From Mortierella sp. BCC40632 (taxonomy: Eukaryota; Mortierellomycota; Mortierellomycetes; Mortierellales; Mortierellaceae): a stretch of DNA of 64,000 nucleotides. This document shows, one piece after another, positions 34,320 through 46,268 of the stretch (positions are counted from its first letter, which is position 1; each line of letters starts with the position of its first letter). The stretch spans positions 1,930,501-1,994,500 of the forward strand of contig WAEK01000006.1 of NCBI GenBank assembly GCA_011634665.1. The letters are read 5' to 3'. Both the position numbers and the translations under genes were made by a program. The notes beneath the pieces are model-generated. The model was given only the letters and a program-made list of their open reading frames with translations, was not told the DNA's origin and did no database searches.

Positions 34320-35943
34320 CCTTTAAGCTCGCGTATTTCTGAGCAATAGACAGCTGGAAGATTGGGAAGAGAGTCATAGTCAATAGTCTACTATCGGGCG
34401 GGATCCTCTTGCGCTATGTCCTATCTCTCACTTTTTTTTTTTTTTTTTTTTTTTTACGAGCCTTCAAGCCGGAGAGAGAGTCATACGTTTGTAGCCAGGA
34501 CGTATGAGTTGAATATTGGAAGCGAAACTAACCATGTAAAAAGCTGCATTTGACTCGATTGAGGTGAGGCTCCGTCTGAATGCATGTGAGGTGCTAGTAT
34601 TCGGGTTGCAACATTGGAGACTTCTCCACAAAAACTTTGGTCATCCTGGTCAATGGCAAGAGAACTTTCTCACAAAAATAGTTTTGCATGATAGACCTTC
34701 CTGACAGGAAGGGGGGGGGGAGAGGGAGAAAGAGAAAGAGAGAAAGAGAGAGAGGAGTAAAGGAGCTATTGCCTCATAGCAAACGCCCCTTGTCTTCTTC
34801 CCTCTGAGGCTGAACAAATTTCCTAGAAAAATATATACACAGCCTCTTCCTCAAAGCCTTAGTGCTTTTTTTCCTATCCTCATTGAACTGCAGTTTTCTG
34901 AAAGGCAAAGCTTTCGAATACCCTCCCCCCCCACCTCCTCCTCGAGAGGATGTAGACAAATCTGGGATGGCTAACCCAGAGACATCCCTTCGGCGTATGG
35001 TGATGCTTACTCCACATGGTCCATTTGGTTCTTTCTTCGGTTCTGTGCTCTAGCTATCTATTCATGTGCGTGTCCCCGAGGCGGTCCAGAGGTAACAGCT
35101 CGGTAAAAGCGAGTCTAGCAACAGAAGAGCACTAGCCCTTCAAACACGCGTTTCCCATCAGAACAAGAGGTGTTTACGCCATTGCCACTTGACGTTATCT
35201 AGGCACATGTGTACGGTTGCGGAGAGATACGAGAAAAAATAAAAACGGTTGCGGACACGTGGAAAAAAAAAAATAGAGTTGGGGGCTGGAGCCAATTTTG
35301 GCTGGAATTGGCTGGAAAGAAGCATAGACTCACGAGATAGCACGGCTCAAGAACTTTGTATTCGCTGTCCTTTTTGAAGGAGAGGCTCTTTAGGTCGAGT
35401 CAGTAGGGATGGTCAGTGGTCAGATTCCAGACCTTCTGTCTTTAATCTCCTAGCAGTCTCCAAAGAAAAAGAAAAAAGGCTAGAGTCTTCGACAATGGGT
35501 AAATGTGTCTATTACGTACTGTTCGGAAACTGAGAATTGTCTTAGGTGTCTTAGGAACAAACAAACAAACAAACAAACAAACCACGACAACAACTATGAC
35601 CCGCAATGGGTGGTAATCAAGATCGGGAAATACCCTTAGAAAGGGGTAAAAGCGGTATCTACCTCTGTGAGGGGCTCTTGCCCTTCACTACAACAAAATT
35701 CCTGACCCAATTGCGAGAAAAGCTTCTCTTATATTTGTTATTCAATACATTTGTCAGAGTGTAGGCGGTCACATATCACAACTACTATTATAGGATATAG
35801 TGTCTTGGCAACTTGAAGGCACACTACTAAAGAGAGATGGTCCATTCTCAACTAAGATAGATCCGCTGTAATTAGCGATCAGATACCAGAGAATTATTGA
35901 AAATAAGTAAAACTATTGCTCTATCCAGAGAATCCATAGCTCG
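34320..35943. other. intergenic, 1.6 kb, with simple repeats
   Basis: No gene found. It holds a T tract (about 34433-34455), a G/A-rich stretch (34711-34757), poly-C/G runs, another A tract near 35264 and an AAAC microsatellite. It ends at the stop of kelch-like gene A. Confidence 0.5.
35556..35582. repeat. AAAC tetranucleotide microsatellite
   Basis: About six and a half uninterrupted AAAC/ACAA units in the intergenic region downstream of gene A. Confidence 0.9.
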
Positions 35944-37809
35944 CTATTGACCTGAAGCTGGTGGGTTCTGATAGACCGGCTGGCCTTGGTAGTACTGATG
36001 GGGAACGACAGGCTGGCTTGGGTAGCCGTATGCTTGTAGCGGTTGATTCAATGGAGCTGGTTGAACCATGACGTATCCTGGATGCGCCTGCACGTACTGG
36101 TAATATTGTTGTGGCTGTCCTGGAACCCATTGGTGTAGAGTTGTAGGGACAGGTCCTGTTGGATTAGGTGGCACCTGTGCCGTAACTACTTGGCCCTGGG
36201 GAAGTGAGCTATTTGGAGCTATGGTAATGGGACTTGGTTTGTTTCCGGGTTGACACTCAGGTAAGTTAAGCTCAGGCTTGTAGGTCACAATTCATGAATT
36301 GTTCAGCGGAGATAGATGTTAGTATTGTCTATTCTGATTGGTATGAAGTTGTGAGGGTGCCTGCCTGGAAGCCAAAGAGTGCATTGTTTATTACCTCTTC
36401 AATCTTGTGAAGCCCCTCATTGTCGTCAGTGTCCTTTGTCTGGTCTCCGTCCGGGGCATTGTTTGGTCCCTTAACTGGATCTTTCTCTTTCTTATCTCGA
36501 GTGAAATAAAATACCACAAGCGTCAATGCGATAAAACCGCCAATGGAGCCACCAACAATAGCACCAATGCTGGAGTCTTTATCTTTTTGTTCAGGCACCG
36601 GCGTCGGTACGAATTCACCTGGAACTAGGTCGACTTTTACGGCCCAGGACGTATTGGCCAAGTTCAACAGTCGAATGTCGAGGTCGAACTTGTATTCATA
36701 GATCTTTAGACCACTATAAACTACAGCAATGTTCGTTCCTGGGATCACTGCCGTCTGGGCCGCCCAACGTGCTGAAAGTGTATTGTTGAGTGAACTGATG
36801 TTATACCAGTTTCCAACACTGTCACTGTATCTCGAGAATTCATCAATCATCATAAAGTTGTTTGCTGGTCGAGAGCGATAGGACTCGAGGAAACCCGGTA
36901 ATAGAATAACTCCGTCAGCGAAAGGGAAGAGTCGACAGAAGGACTGAGGTGAATTCAAGCCATTCATCGTAGTCGCTCCATTCGCCAACGAAAGCTTGTA
37001 GCATGCTGCTCCATAAAGCGATCCCCCGCATATGACTGGCACCGAAATTGTCGGGATAATCCCCATACAGAATCCAGTAGAGTCTGGTTGAATACTGTCC
37101 AATGTTTTGCCTTGTATGGTCATCGATTTGGTATCCATCTTCATATAAACGTTCGAAGTTGAAGCCACGATTGAAACATTGTACCCATCTGGATGCAATG
37201 CAGCTGTGATATGCCGTTGATTCTCAAAGTCAGAAATACTGTTCTGAGCGAATTTAGGCTGTTGGTCCAAGACCCAGGCAGCCTTCTTGAAGTCGTAGAT
37301 TGCGAATCGGACAGGGCCGCCAAAGATGAACATTTTGCCGTCTTTGTTGCAGACACAGTCAAATCGATTCATAGAAGTAGGTGATTGAGAGCCACTCCAG
37401 GTCCAGGAAGTAGGGAGACTAATCGATTTCCAAGGGCGGCTTTCAACACTAGCAGAGGCATACAGGGGCAACTGGGCACCTGTGAATGGAGCTCCTTGGA
37501 CTCCAGTGGTAGTTGTGGACACCTAGAGTAAGATGAGGAGAGAAGTACAAATGTTGGCAAAAGTAGAGTTTTCAAAGCACTGCGATTTGCTCCAAGGAAG
37601 ACAGGGCCGACTGTTGGACGAACCTCGCCACCAAAGACATAAAATGTATTGTTGTAGACAAAAGAACAACCGCTTGCTCTGGGGGCTGGAAGACTGCTGC
37701 TTCCGTAGTACTGCGCTTGTGCAATGGACTGGAGGAGAGACGCCACCAAGGTTGCCAATACTAAGTACTGCGCCAACCGGGGTTGGGGCATACCTTGTAG
37801 GGAACGCAT
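35944..37809 (-). CDS. kelch-like type I membrane protein A
   Basis: Exons 37809-37624, 37522-36395 and 36276-35944 give 548 residues. Exon 1 encodes a signal peptide ending near IAQAQ and the first kelch strand, FVYNNTFYVFGGE. Exon 2 encodes an ectodomain of about 310 residues resembling a kelch/galactose-oxidase-like propeller (MFIFGG, HPDGYNV, AVVYSG strands), a membrane helix (SSIGAIVGGSIGGFIALTLV) and a basic, acidic juxtamembrane stretch. Exon 3 encodes a Pro/Gln/Tyr-rich cytoplasmic tail. The last intron was placed using GAG|GTAATA, in parallel with its three paralogues; its acceptor (CTACAAG) is less certain. This is the most divergent member of the array. Function unknown; a wall-sensing or carbohydrate-binding receptor is one possibility. 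Confidence 0.85.
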
Positions 37810-38592
37810 TGCGAGTCTGAGATAACCGAATCAGCACGGACTTGGATAGGTATTATGTGAACCCGAGGAGAATGAATTGAATGAGATGTAGGCAAGACGA
37901 GCAAAAGTGGTTTGGATGAGAGATGAAAACAGAATCCCTGGGATGAGCAGGCAAAGGCACAGACTTCATGCACTGCCATCCAGTGCATCATTCATTGAGC
38001 GATGATTGCGATGATGGAACTTGGCATTTGGCTTGGCTGAAGAAATGGCCTATTGTCCCTCTGACCCTGGTTCCCATGTTTGCTTTCCCGATCATTGGCA
38101 TCCAGTCTCTCATCCCCATCATCCTCGGTCATGATGCCCGAGAATTGGACCTGCACAGCCTCTTCTGAGGCGCATTCCATCGCCGTCTCTCTTTTTTTTT
38201 TTTTTTTTTTTTTTTGTTTAGGCCCGATAAAAACAGTTGCTCTCTGACTGAAGTGTACCCCTGAGTCAACAAAATCTTCCATTCCATTGGTCCTCTCTTT
38301 TCCTCTTCTTAACCACACTCTGCATGTCAGCCACGCGCCGCTCCTGGGGTGAGGAACGAGGGCTCAACAGCCTAGCAGAAAGATGTTTGTTGTCTTAGAC
38401 TAGCAAGTTGAGGTACAATAGTCCAGCTGTGGCTCTTTTGACCATCCGTTCTCAATCTCTCAACACTTTAATACGACTTTTGTTAGTTCTAGCTATCATG
38501 GATCCAACCGATATTGTTATTACATTTGGTATCTGACGGATGGAGTAGAAGAACATCAAACAAGAGGGCAGGGACCGAAAGACAAAGATTGT
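37810..38592. other. intergenic, 780 bp, upstream of gene A
   Basis: Contains the presumed promoter of gene A and a T tract (38191-38214). A GGCTTGGC sequence near 38028 only loosely resembles the motif seen upstream of B-D. No gene seen. Confidence 0.4.
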
Positions 38593-40549
38593 TCAATGAT
38601 TGGAACCAACCAAGACTTGAGGACTTCGTCTCGGATCAGCTTCTGACATAGTTCCAGAGTCAGAGTACACACTCAAATGTGGACCCCTCGGTGTCTCTGT
38701 CGAGCTTTTGATCTCTGCCATGATACCCTTCTCATATTCCTGCGAAGAACCAGGCACCAGGGAGGTCGCTGCAAACATTGCTGGTTGCTGATGGTAATCG
38801 CTCTGAGGAGGAGGAGGGTAGTACGAATTATCAGGCTGATGAACTGGACTGCCGTGATGTGCAAACACAGGTGACACCCCCGGAGAGCCAGCATTGTAAT
38901 ATCCATGATACCCTTGTCCTGGCGACGCATTACTGTTTGGTGAGTAACTGTTAACATACGTCGGAGCAACATAGATGCCGGGATCGTATGATGCGTCGAC
39001 GGGTGACTTGAGAGATGGATCAACGTTGCTCGGTTGATGGGTCTAGAGATTCGATAAGAAAGCAGAGTTATTAGCATTGTGGACATATTTATCTCAACAC
39101 TAGCGACAGAGAATACTAGTAAGTGCACTTACCACTTCATTAGCACCTGCAACTGGACTTTCATTGTTCGTAAGCTGATCTTTCTTGGACCCTCGTCTCC
39201 TCTTGGTGTAGAAGATGGCACCCACAACAATAGCAATCACAACTACTCCCCCTACCGCTCCACCGACAATTGCGCCAATGTTGGTCTTCCCTCCAGCTCC
39301 AGCTCCTGTACCTGTACTTGTTACATATTGATTATCAACAGGGTTCACTTGTTTAATCCATCCTGGCATCGAGGTGTCAAGAAGACGAATGTCAGAAAGT
39401 CCACGTCTGTTTGAGGTTCTAATACCTCCATAGACAATGGCCACAGTTGTGCCTGGGACCATAGTTCCGATACAATCCGATCGGGCATAAGGGATGCTCG
39501 TGAAGGAAGGATCAGGGTTCGATATATTGGTCCAAACACCAGTTCTCATATCATAGAGTTGTGCGTTCGTGCTCATGGTAGTTTCATTCGGCGCCAAGCG
39601 ATCAACGAACCCTGGAACGATCACAACCCCTGTTTGAGAGGGGAATAAGAGGCAGCCGTCCTGTTTATATTGCATCTGTGTAAGGGCCTTGACACCTGAA
39701 TCGAGTGAAAGCGAGTAGCACTCGGAATAGTAGGCATATGCATCTGATCCTCCACAGATGATCGAGTCATACGACTGTGGAGCTGTTGCCATGCAGTGCC
39801 CTTGAAGACCTGCGTTAAGTGATGGGAGGAGAACTCCTTGGATTGAAAGAGAGCGGGAGTCCATCTGCATATATGTTGGCGGGGACATGGTGTTGATCAA
39901 GATCGTGTAACCGTCACTGTGGACGACAGACTTGACATCGGACTGGTTGTAAAAGTTGTTGATGTTAAGAACTGACGAGGTGAAGGTAGGTCGGCTTGTG
40001 AGATCCCATGAGCGTGATGAGAAGTCATAAATTGCAAACTGAACAGGACCTCCCAAGATGAAGAGCTTTCCATCCTTGTTCAGAGCACAATCGAACTGAG
40101 GTGGGTCCATGAGAGGTTGGGACCCATTCCAGGCCCAAGAAGAAGGCAAAGGGATACTCTTCCAGAAGAGCTTAGATGAGTTGTCGACCTCAGTCAAAGG
40201 AAGAGACACGCCTGTGAATGAAGCTGGAGGGACCCCAAGCTGGTTCCAATTCATCTAAAGAGCAGGTTCCTGTTAGTGTTACTTCAAAGATAAATGAGCA
40301 ACTCAGGGTCTTTGAGAGCCTCAGGGAACTTACATCTCCACCAAATAGATAGAAGGTATTGTTGTAGACAACCGCGCAGCCATTGTCCCGGGGACCGGGC
40401 AGTTCACGAAGATCTTGAGCCTGTACCAGCAAGTTTACGAGGATAGCCAGTAGTAGGGTGATCTTCAGTATCCAGGATGGATGTGAATTTTGGTTCTTCC
40501 AAAGAGCAAGCATGACTGTCTTTGTCTGTTGTGAAGGATGGGTCACCAT
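38593..40549 (-). CDS. kelch-like type I membrane protein B
   Basis: Exons 40549-40334, 40254-39133 and 39042-38593 give 595 residues. An alternative start at 40513 would give a more conventional signal peptide (ILKITLLLAILVNLLVQAQ lies near residues 28-46). VVYNNTFYLFGGD ends exon 1. Exon 2 carries the predicted beta-propeller ectodomain with kelch-type strands (KLFILGGPVQFAIYDF, TVAIVYGG). It ends in a Gly-rich membrane helix (GAIVGGAVGGVVVIAIVV) and a stop-transfer YTKRRRG. Exon 3 is a Tyr/Pro/Ser-rich tail containing YYPPPPQSDYHQQ. Much of the ectodomain is nearly identical at DNA level to gene D. Function unknown. Confidence 0.88.
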
Positions 40550-41526
40550 CTGGACATCAATGAATAAAAACGAATGAGTAATGGAGCTGAAGAATGAGAA
40601 AGAGGTGGTGGTGGAATGAAAAAAAAAAAAAAAAAAAATGAACAGGGGATGGAGCCTCGAAGGAGAAAAAAATTCAATGGTGAAGATGTAGGGGTGACTC
40701 TGCCGACATGGGCTTAGCACAGTAGAACAAAGCTCCAAGGCAAGGCGAGGGGCGTAGCAAACTTAATCCCAGTCTAGAGAGCTGATGGTTGGAGACAGGG
40801 GGCTACAGCGCATGCATGTTCCAGTTCAGCAAGATGACCTGCATGATTCCCGCTGGGTATGTGCGGTGTGTGCTGGAAGATGGGGTCTAGGCACAGTGCA
40901 TGCCCCTCTTGCCAAGGCAGATGTTAAACATCAAGTCGGTGGAGTTGGATTTTACCGATCTTCAAACGGTACCGAGAAGTGGCCTCCGATGTATTCTCCG
41001 CGGATATGGTCCAAAGCCTCAAATGTCAGAGAAAGAAACGATAAAAACTCCATGGAGAATGAAGGATCTACTAGAAATAACTTTCTTGCTGTGTGACACA
41101 GCCCCACGATCCCGCCCTCGAGTTCCTTTTAGCCGTCTGCCGCACTAAAAACGCGTGAATTTGGTCTTCATAGTCACTTCCTGCAGCTTTTGGGGCGAGC
41201 GTGGCAGAGCGTGTTCCTGTCTCAGGGGACTCTTTAAACTGTAGAAACTCTCTATAGGTAGTCTACCAACGTTGCCACTTCATTTCACTATCAGTCGCTA
41301 GCAATGGTGTCAACAACCTCATAAAAGTAGCACGGCAAATCAATACAGCGCTATTAGTGTCATAGGGTCCCGCTCCTAATAATTAGAACTACAAATATAT
41401 TTTACAAGAGATCATCTGGACCACAATAGTCCTATGGTTAAGCCAGTAGAGCTATATAAAAGCTGAGAGAGGGATAGAGAGAGATATTCGTTTTAAAACT
41501 ATGGAGGTGCCTGGTAGACTAAAGAA
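40550..41526. other. intergenic, 980 bp, between genes B and C
   Basis: Contains the promoter region of gene B, with an A tract (40620-40639) and the GGGCTTAGC motif at 40710-40718, and the 3' region of gene C. The frames at 40785-41148 are short and not supported as coding. Confidence 0.4.
40710..40718 (-). promoter_or_regulatory. GGGCTTAGC motif upstream of gene B
   Basis: The 9-mer GGGCTTAGC (GCTAAGCCC in gene orientation) lies about 160 bp before the gene B ATG. The same 9-mer occurs upstream of genes C and D at a similar distance. Confidence 0.4.
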
Positions 41527-43508
41527 TCATTTGCTAGAATCGACCATACCCTGTGGAGCCCGCCCAGGGTTCTTGTTAGATTTGTACGGCCCCATCTCTG
41601 GTAGTACTCTAGTATTAGAGTGGATACTATTATGCGGGTTTCTAGGATCCCCTTTCAGATTATCATTAGCTCCTGATACCATTTCACTCTCATGCTCCTG
41701 TTGGGCTGTTGCAAACATTGCTGACTGCTGGTGGTAGTCGTTCTGAGGAGGAGGCGGGTAGTATGGCTTATCAGGTTGATAGGTAGGAGAACCGCTCTGA
41801 TGCGTGAACACAGGTGAAACTCCTAATGTGTTGGTATCGTGATATCCGTAATATGCTTGTGCCGGTGATGCATTGCTATTCGGAGAGTAGCTGTTATTAA
41901 ACACGGGTGAAGTGTGGTTGTTGGGATCGTATGGCGTGCTGGCAGCTGTTGTGAGTGATGGGTCGGTATTGCCTGGGTGAGATCCCTGGAGATTGGATGA
42001 GAAAACATATAGCTATCAACCGTATGAACATACTAGGACATCAACACTCGCTTTTCGCGGTACTTCTCATTCCAACAAGTCTACCGGCCGAGCCGTTCAT
42101 AAAACTGCAAAAAAATATCGGTGAAACTACTTACCTCTTCAGTAGAACCTCCAGCTGATCCATCCTTGTTTACGAGTTGACCTTTCTTAAATCCCCGTCT
42201 CCTCTTGACGTAGAAGATGGCACCCACGACAAGAGCAATCACAGCTACACCCCCGACTGCACCTCCGACAATGGCAGCAATATTGGACGAGCTTCCACTT
42301 CCATTTGCTGTTACGTACTGAGAGTCTACAGGGTTCACTTTTTTTATCCATCCTGGCATCGAGACGTCGATGAGTTGGATATCAGACATTATGTCCATGT
42401 CATTAACTCTCCTTCCTCCATAGACAATGGCCACAGTTGTACCAGGGACAATGACTCCGATACTATCTGACCGAGCGTATGGTTTACTTGTAAAGGATTG
42501 ACTAGGGTTTGACACATTTGTCCATGCTGCTGTCCTCGTGTCATATACCTGAGCGTTTGGATTGTAGTCCGAGATTTTTGGTTTTGAAGAGTCGTATCTT
42601 GATAGGTATCCTGGGATTAGGACATAGCCGGTTGGAGAAGGGAATAAAAGACATCCGGCTTGTGGCTCTGATAGCTGCATTAAGACGCTGGTGCCACTTG
42701 CGAGCGAAAGCTCGTAGCAAGCGGGAAAAAATTTTGTTCCATCGTATCCTCCACAGATAATCATGTCCAATGTACGCGGAACATTAGATACGCAAAAGTT
42801 TTTGAGTGATGGAAGGAGCGAGGGCAAGGGGGTGCCTTGAATGGAAAGGGTACGGGAGTCCATTCGTAGAAACACGGGTGGAGTCATGGTAACAACGGAG
42901 ATTGTATAGCCGTCTTCATGAACCACAGCTTTGACATAGGACTGGTTGTAAAAGTTGTTGATGTTGAAGCTTGATGGGGAGAAATTGGGTCTGCTCGTCA
43001 GGTCCCATGAATTTGATCGGAAGTCATAGATGGCAAATTGGATAGGACCACCAAAGATGAAGAACTTTCCATCTTTGTTTAGAGCACAGTCGAACTGAGG
43101 AGGTAAAACCCGAGGCTGTGTTCCATCCCAAGACCAAGAAGAAGGCAAAGGGATGCTCTTCCAGAAAAGCTTAGCCGAAAGGTCGATCTCAGTCAAAGGG
43201 AGTGGCACACCTGTGAATGGAGCTGGAGACACCCCAAGCTGGGTTCCATCCAACTATGAAAGAAAGAGCGAGTTAATGCAAGAGGCAGAGGAGCACTATA
43301 TATTATGATATATCCATAGAAATCTAAAGGTACTTACATATCCACCAAAGAGGTAGAAGGAGTTGTTATACACTACCCCACAACCGTTGGATCGATATCC
43401 AGGTGATTCTCGTAGGTCTTGAGCTAGGGTAAAGGTAGAGAGTGCCAGCAGCAGGATCTGCAGCATAAAATAGAGACGGTGGTGCTGACGCTTCATCGAA
43501 GCAGTCAT
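41527..43508 (-). CDS. kelch-like type I membrane protein C
   Basis: Exons 43508-43338, 43253-42135 and 41985-41527 give 582 residues. A signal peptide (FMLQILLLALSTFTLAQ) and VVYNNSFYLFGGY come from exon 1. Exon 2 carries the kelch-like propeller domain, the membrane helix (NIAAIVGGAVGGVAVIALVV) and KRRRGFKKG. The tail from exon 3 contains YYPPPPQNDYHQQ and is rich in Asn, Ser and Pro. From 41741 to 42364 (end of ectodomain, membrane helix, second intron and most of the tail) the DNA is identical by eye to gene D. The last part of the tail differs. Role unknown. Confidence 0.88.
41741..42364. repeat. 624-bp segment duplicated at 47276-47899
   Basis: Base-by-base reading shows no difference from 47276-47899 (offset 5535), including the 149-bp intron. 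Identity stops abruptly at both ends. Same orientation. Confidence 0.93.
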
Positions 43509-44975
43509 TGTAGGAGGAGGAAGGAATGGAGGAGCTTGATGAATGGCCTGAATCAGAGCTCAAAAAATGGAAATGAAAAAAAAAAAAAAAAAATGATGAA
43601 ACAATGACAGAGATGAGGAGGGGGATGTTGCTTGACTTGTTAGAGCATGGAGTGGAAAGGCCGAACAGGGCGGAGCAAGCGAGCGGGCTTAGCGAAACCT
43701 TAATAGACCACTTGCAGGAGGCAGTTCACCTGTCCCTGCGGCCGAAAAATGGGCCAATAAAGCACTGGCCACCCCTGAAGTTGGTCGAGCGAGAGGGCGA
43801 GGGGGAAAGGGAAGAACAGACGCCCCTATTTCGACCTAAAGGCAAACGCCAACACCGCCTGCTCCCATGCAAATCTCTTGGGGCATCTTAGGTTGACGAC
43901 GACAGGTAGCATGGGTTCTGGAGTGTCATTGCTGCCAGTATAGGTCGCACCCACTTTCTCTTTCAAGAGTCTTTCAGCTTCTGCCATTCCAGAAGCTAGT
44001 TGCACTAAGGGTGGGTAATGAAATTTTCATGAATGTACCACAAGGCTAAGTCTCTCAGTGCCTCAGATCGCTAAACGTGACTTCGCTCGCCTGCCGCGAT
44101 GGCGAGCCCATTAGCAAGATTCATGTTCTACTTTTGTCTTCAATGGGCTTTTCCATATCCTCTGAGAGGTCAGTTCTCGCTTACATCATCCGGTTGGACA
44201 ATGGCCGAAGGTTGGAGAACAAAGCAATGAGGACTTGACCGAATTCTCAGGAGTAGAGTTCCTTTAAGCTAACAGCGTCGCTAAATGTCCCGTTCAAACT
44301 ACTATGTAAACGGCGCGAAGGATGCAACAGGAGGAGAACTTGAACTAGAAAAAGGCGCTTGTTCCAGTCCAGAATACTCTCAGCACCAAGGTCGATCGCC
44401 GTTCCCAATATTTTTGCAAAGGGGCAGGAAGCCCCGACATCCAGGGTAGACTATGTCTGACAAGACATGTCCTAGGGCGCGAGGAAACGTCAGACGGCGG
44501 CCAATCACTTCCCATATGTTACAATTGTCGCGACCTAGGGTCCCCAGGTTTTAATCCCGATAGAAGTGCAGTGACTCGCATTTCCAAGAAGTTGGCGTGT
44601 CTCGCTCTCGTGTGGTAAGCAAAAATTACTACACGAGTATCGGCATACAAAGATCCAACTAGCTCAGACCTGCGAAGGTCGACTGACCTTGCAACTGTCT
44701 GTCTTCTCTTATGGCGGGAACTGTTATGTTTAAAAGTGGTGTTTGAAATTATTCAGATGCAATACAGCAATTGAAAACGATGTTTTTCACTCTGCTTGGT
44801 GGGGTGAGCTTCAGGAAATCAGATAATAGCGCAAAATGACCTTGAGTGTGGATCCACAAAATATCCTTTTCTACGTTGAATTTATTCATCTCCATGTTGA
44901 AACTATTCTACATTTGTTCTCGAACTTGCGAGTCACTGTTCATTCCCGAAATTCAAAAATGCGTAGTTCAGGCTT
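43509..44975. other. intergenic, 1.47 kb, promoter of gene C and flank of transposase
   Basis: Contains an A tract (43577-43593) and the GGGCTTAGC motif (43685-43693) upstream of gene C. Then comes sequence without recognisable genes up to the transposase stop. I looked for a terminal inverted repeat of the transposon and did not find one by eye. Confidence 0.4.
43685..43693 (-). promoter_or_regulatory. GGGCTTAGC motif upstream of gene C
   Basis: GGGCTTAGC about 180 bp upstream of the gene C ATG, matching the motif before genes B and D. Confidence 0.4.
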
Positions 44976-46268
44976 TCATATCCGAACTTTTCCTGAGCGC
45001 GTGGTGTTAGGCGAGTATTCTCTACGTCTGGGAAGGCGCAAAAGCGACTCCCCTTCTTCCTCCTCATCCACGCTTCCTTCCGATTCGTCTCCTTTAACGT
45101 GCTCAACAGCTTCGCCTCTTATATCGCTGTACTCCATCTCTCCCATCACTACTCCATCTGCGAGCTCGGCATTTTGTACTATGTCCAAATGCTCTAAATA
45201 TGGGTCATCGTATTCAACAGGAAGAGCCTGGGGAGTGTCATACAAAGCGCCTAGGCGATGGCCTTTGGCGGAGAGTTCAAGGTTTCTGCCAACCTCGCAG
45301 ACCCATCCGGTTGCCATAGCAGCAGTAATCCGCGCAAGAGTATTTGCGACATGGCCAGAAAGTGTCTCTGTCTCAATTACCTCTTTGCGTACATGAATTT
45401 TAACGCTGCTGAAGACAGACCCGACTGCGTTGAGATGTGGGCTGTTCGGGGGAAGGAGCTTGTGAATGTGGTTGGAGTTGGCAATAGCATCCCTCACCCC
45501 CTGGGCTTTGTGAAATTTGGCGTTATCCATGAGAAGATAGCGGGACGAGCCTCCTTGTAGGACGGGGAAGAGCCTGCCTTGCAGAAATTCTGTAAAGGAT
45601 TCTTGGTTGAAAGCACCGCGCTTGAATTGGTGAGCGAGGATACCCGTGTGGTCGACAGCGACGAGGAGAGACATAGTAGGTCCACGATTGAAGGGAACCT
45701 TCTGAACAGCATGCCTTCCCCTGGCAGCACGACCGTACTTGTGGTGTATGTGCAGATTGAAACCAGCCTCATCTATAAAAATGAAGCTATTCATATCGCC
45801 GGCAGTGACCATAACCTGTCTGGCCCATTGTTTTCGCTGGTCAATATACACCTGGTCGTTGTAACGCTCAGACTCGGCCCTCATCAGCTCGAGCCTGTAA
45901 GTAGTGAGCTTATGAATAGCCTTGCTGACAGTGCTTCCGGCGAGAGGAGGATGATCCTGAAAGCGCTCGTTCAGTTTGTCAGTGAGTTGCTGAATGGTGA
46001 GGGCTGAGAACTCATCCATTTTTTCTACAAGGAAGTCGATATGCTGTTTCTCAACTCTGCTGCGATTTTTGCCTCCTCTGGGGAGCTTGTTGACTCGACC
46101 GCCGCAGTCGAGGAATGTTTTGACGATGGCCCTGACAGTAGAAGGAGGAATGTTGAAATCACGGGCCACATCGGCTGGGGAATGAGCTTGCTCAGTAACT
46201 AGGTCAACGACCCGTTCACGAGTGCTATTGTCAATTGATTTGTACTTCCTGCGTGCGATGTGCGGCAT
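44976..46268 (-). CDS. Tc1/IS630-type transposase, catalytic Glu/Asp replaced by Gly
   Basis: An intact 430-codon frame. The N-terminus is a helix-turn-helix DNA-binding domain (residues about 15-60, SPADVARDFNIPPSTVRAIV). A DDE core follows, with FIDEAGFN (Asp 166) and LLMDNAKFH (Asp 248). The block LPPNSPHLNAVGSVFSSVK matches the family pattern LPP-SP-LNP-E, except that the acidic third catalytic residue is Gly 283 (codon at 45420-45422). A strongly acidic C-terminal extension (residues 340-415) is unusual. With one catalytic residue lost the protein should not cut DNA, yet no stop or frameshift is present. It lies between paralogues C and D. The alternatives are very recent decay or retention for DNA binding. 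Confidence 0.85.
   Translation of the reverse strand: MPHIARRKYKSIDNSTRERVVDLVTEQAHSPADVARDFNIPPSTVRAIVKTFLDCGGRVNKLPRGGKNRSRVEKQHIDFLVEKMDEFSALTIQQLTDKLNERFQDHPPLAGSTVSKAIHKLTTYRLELMRAESERYNDQVYIDQRKQWARQVMVTAGDMNSFIFIDEAGFNLHIHHKYGRAARGRHAVQKVPFNRGPTMSLLVAVDHTGILAHQFKRGAFNQESFTEFLQGRLFPVLQGGSSRYLLMDNAKFHKAQGVRDAIANSNHIHKLLPPNSPHLNAVGSVFSSVKIHVRKEVIETETLSGHVANTLARITAAMATGWVCEVGRNLELSAKGHRLGALYDTPQALPVEYDDPYLEHLDIVQNAELADGVVMGEMEYSDIRGEAVEHVKGDESEGSVDEEEEGESLLRLPRRREYSPNTTRSGKVRI

Noticed and set aside
44650..44700. tRNA-like A box (TAGCTCAGACCTG)
   Set aside because: No matching B box or cloverleaf arms could be drawn around it.
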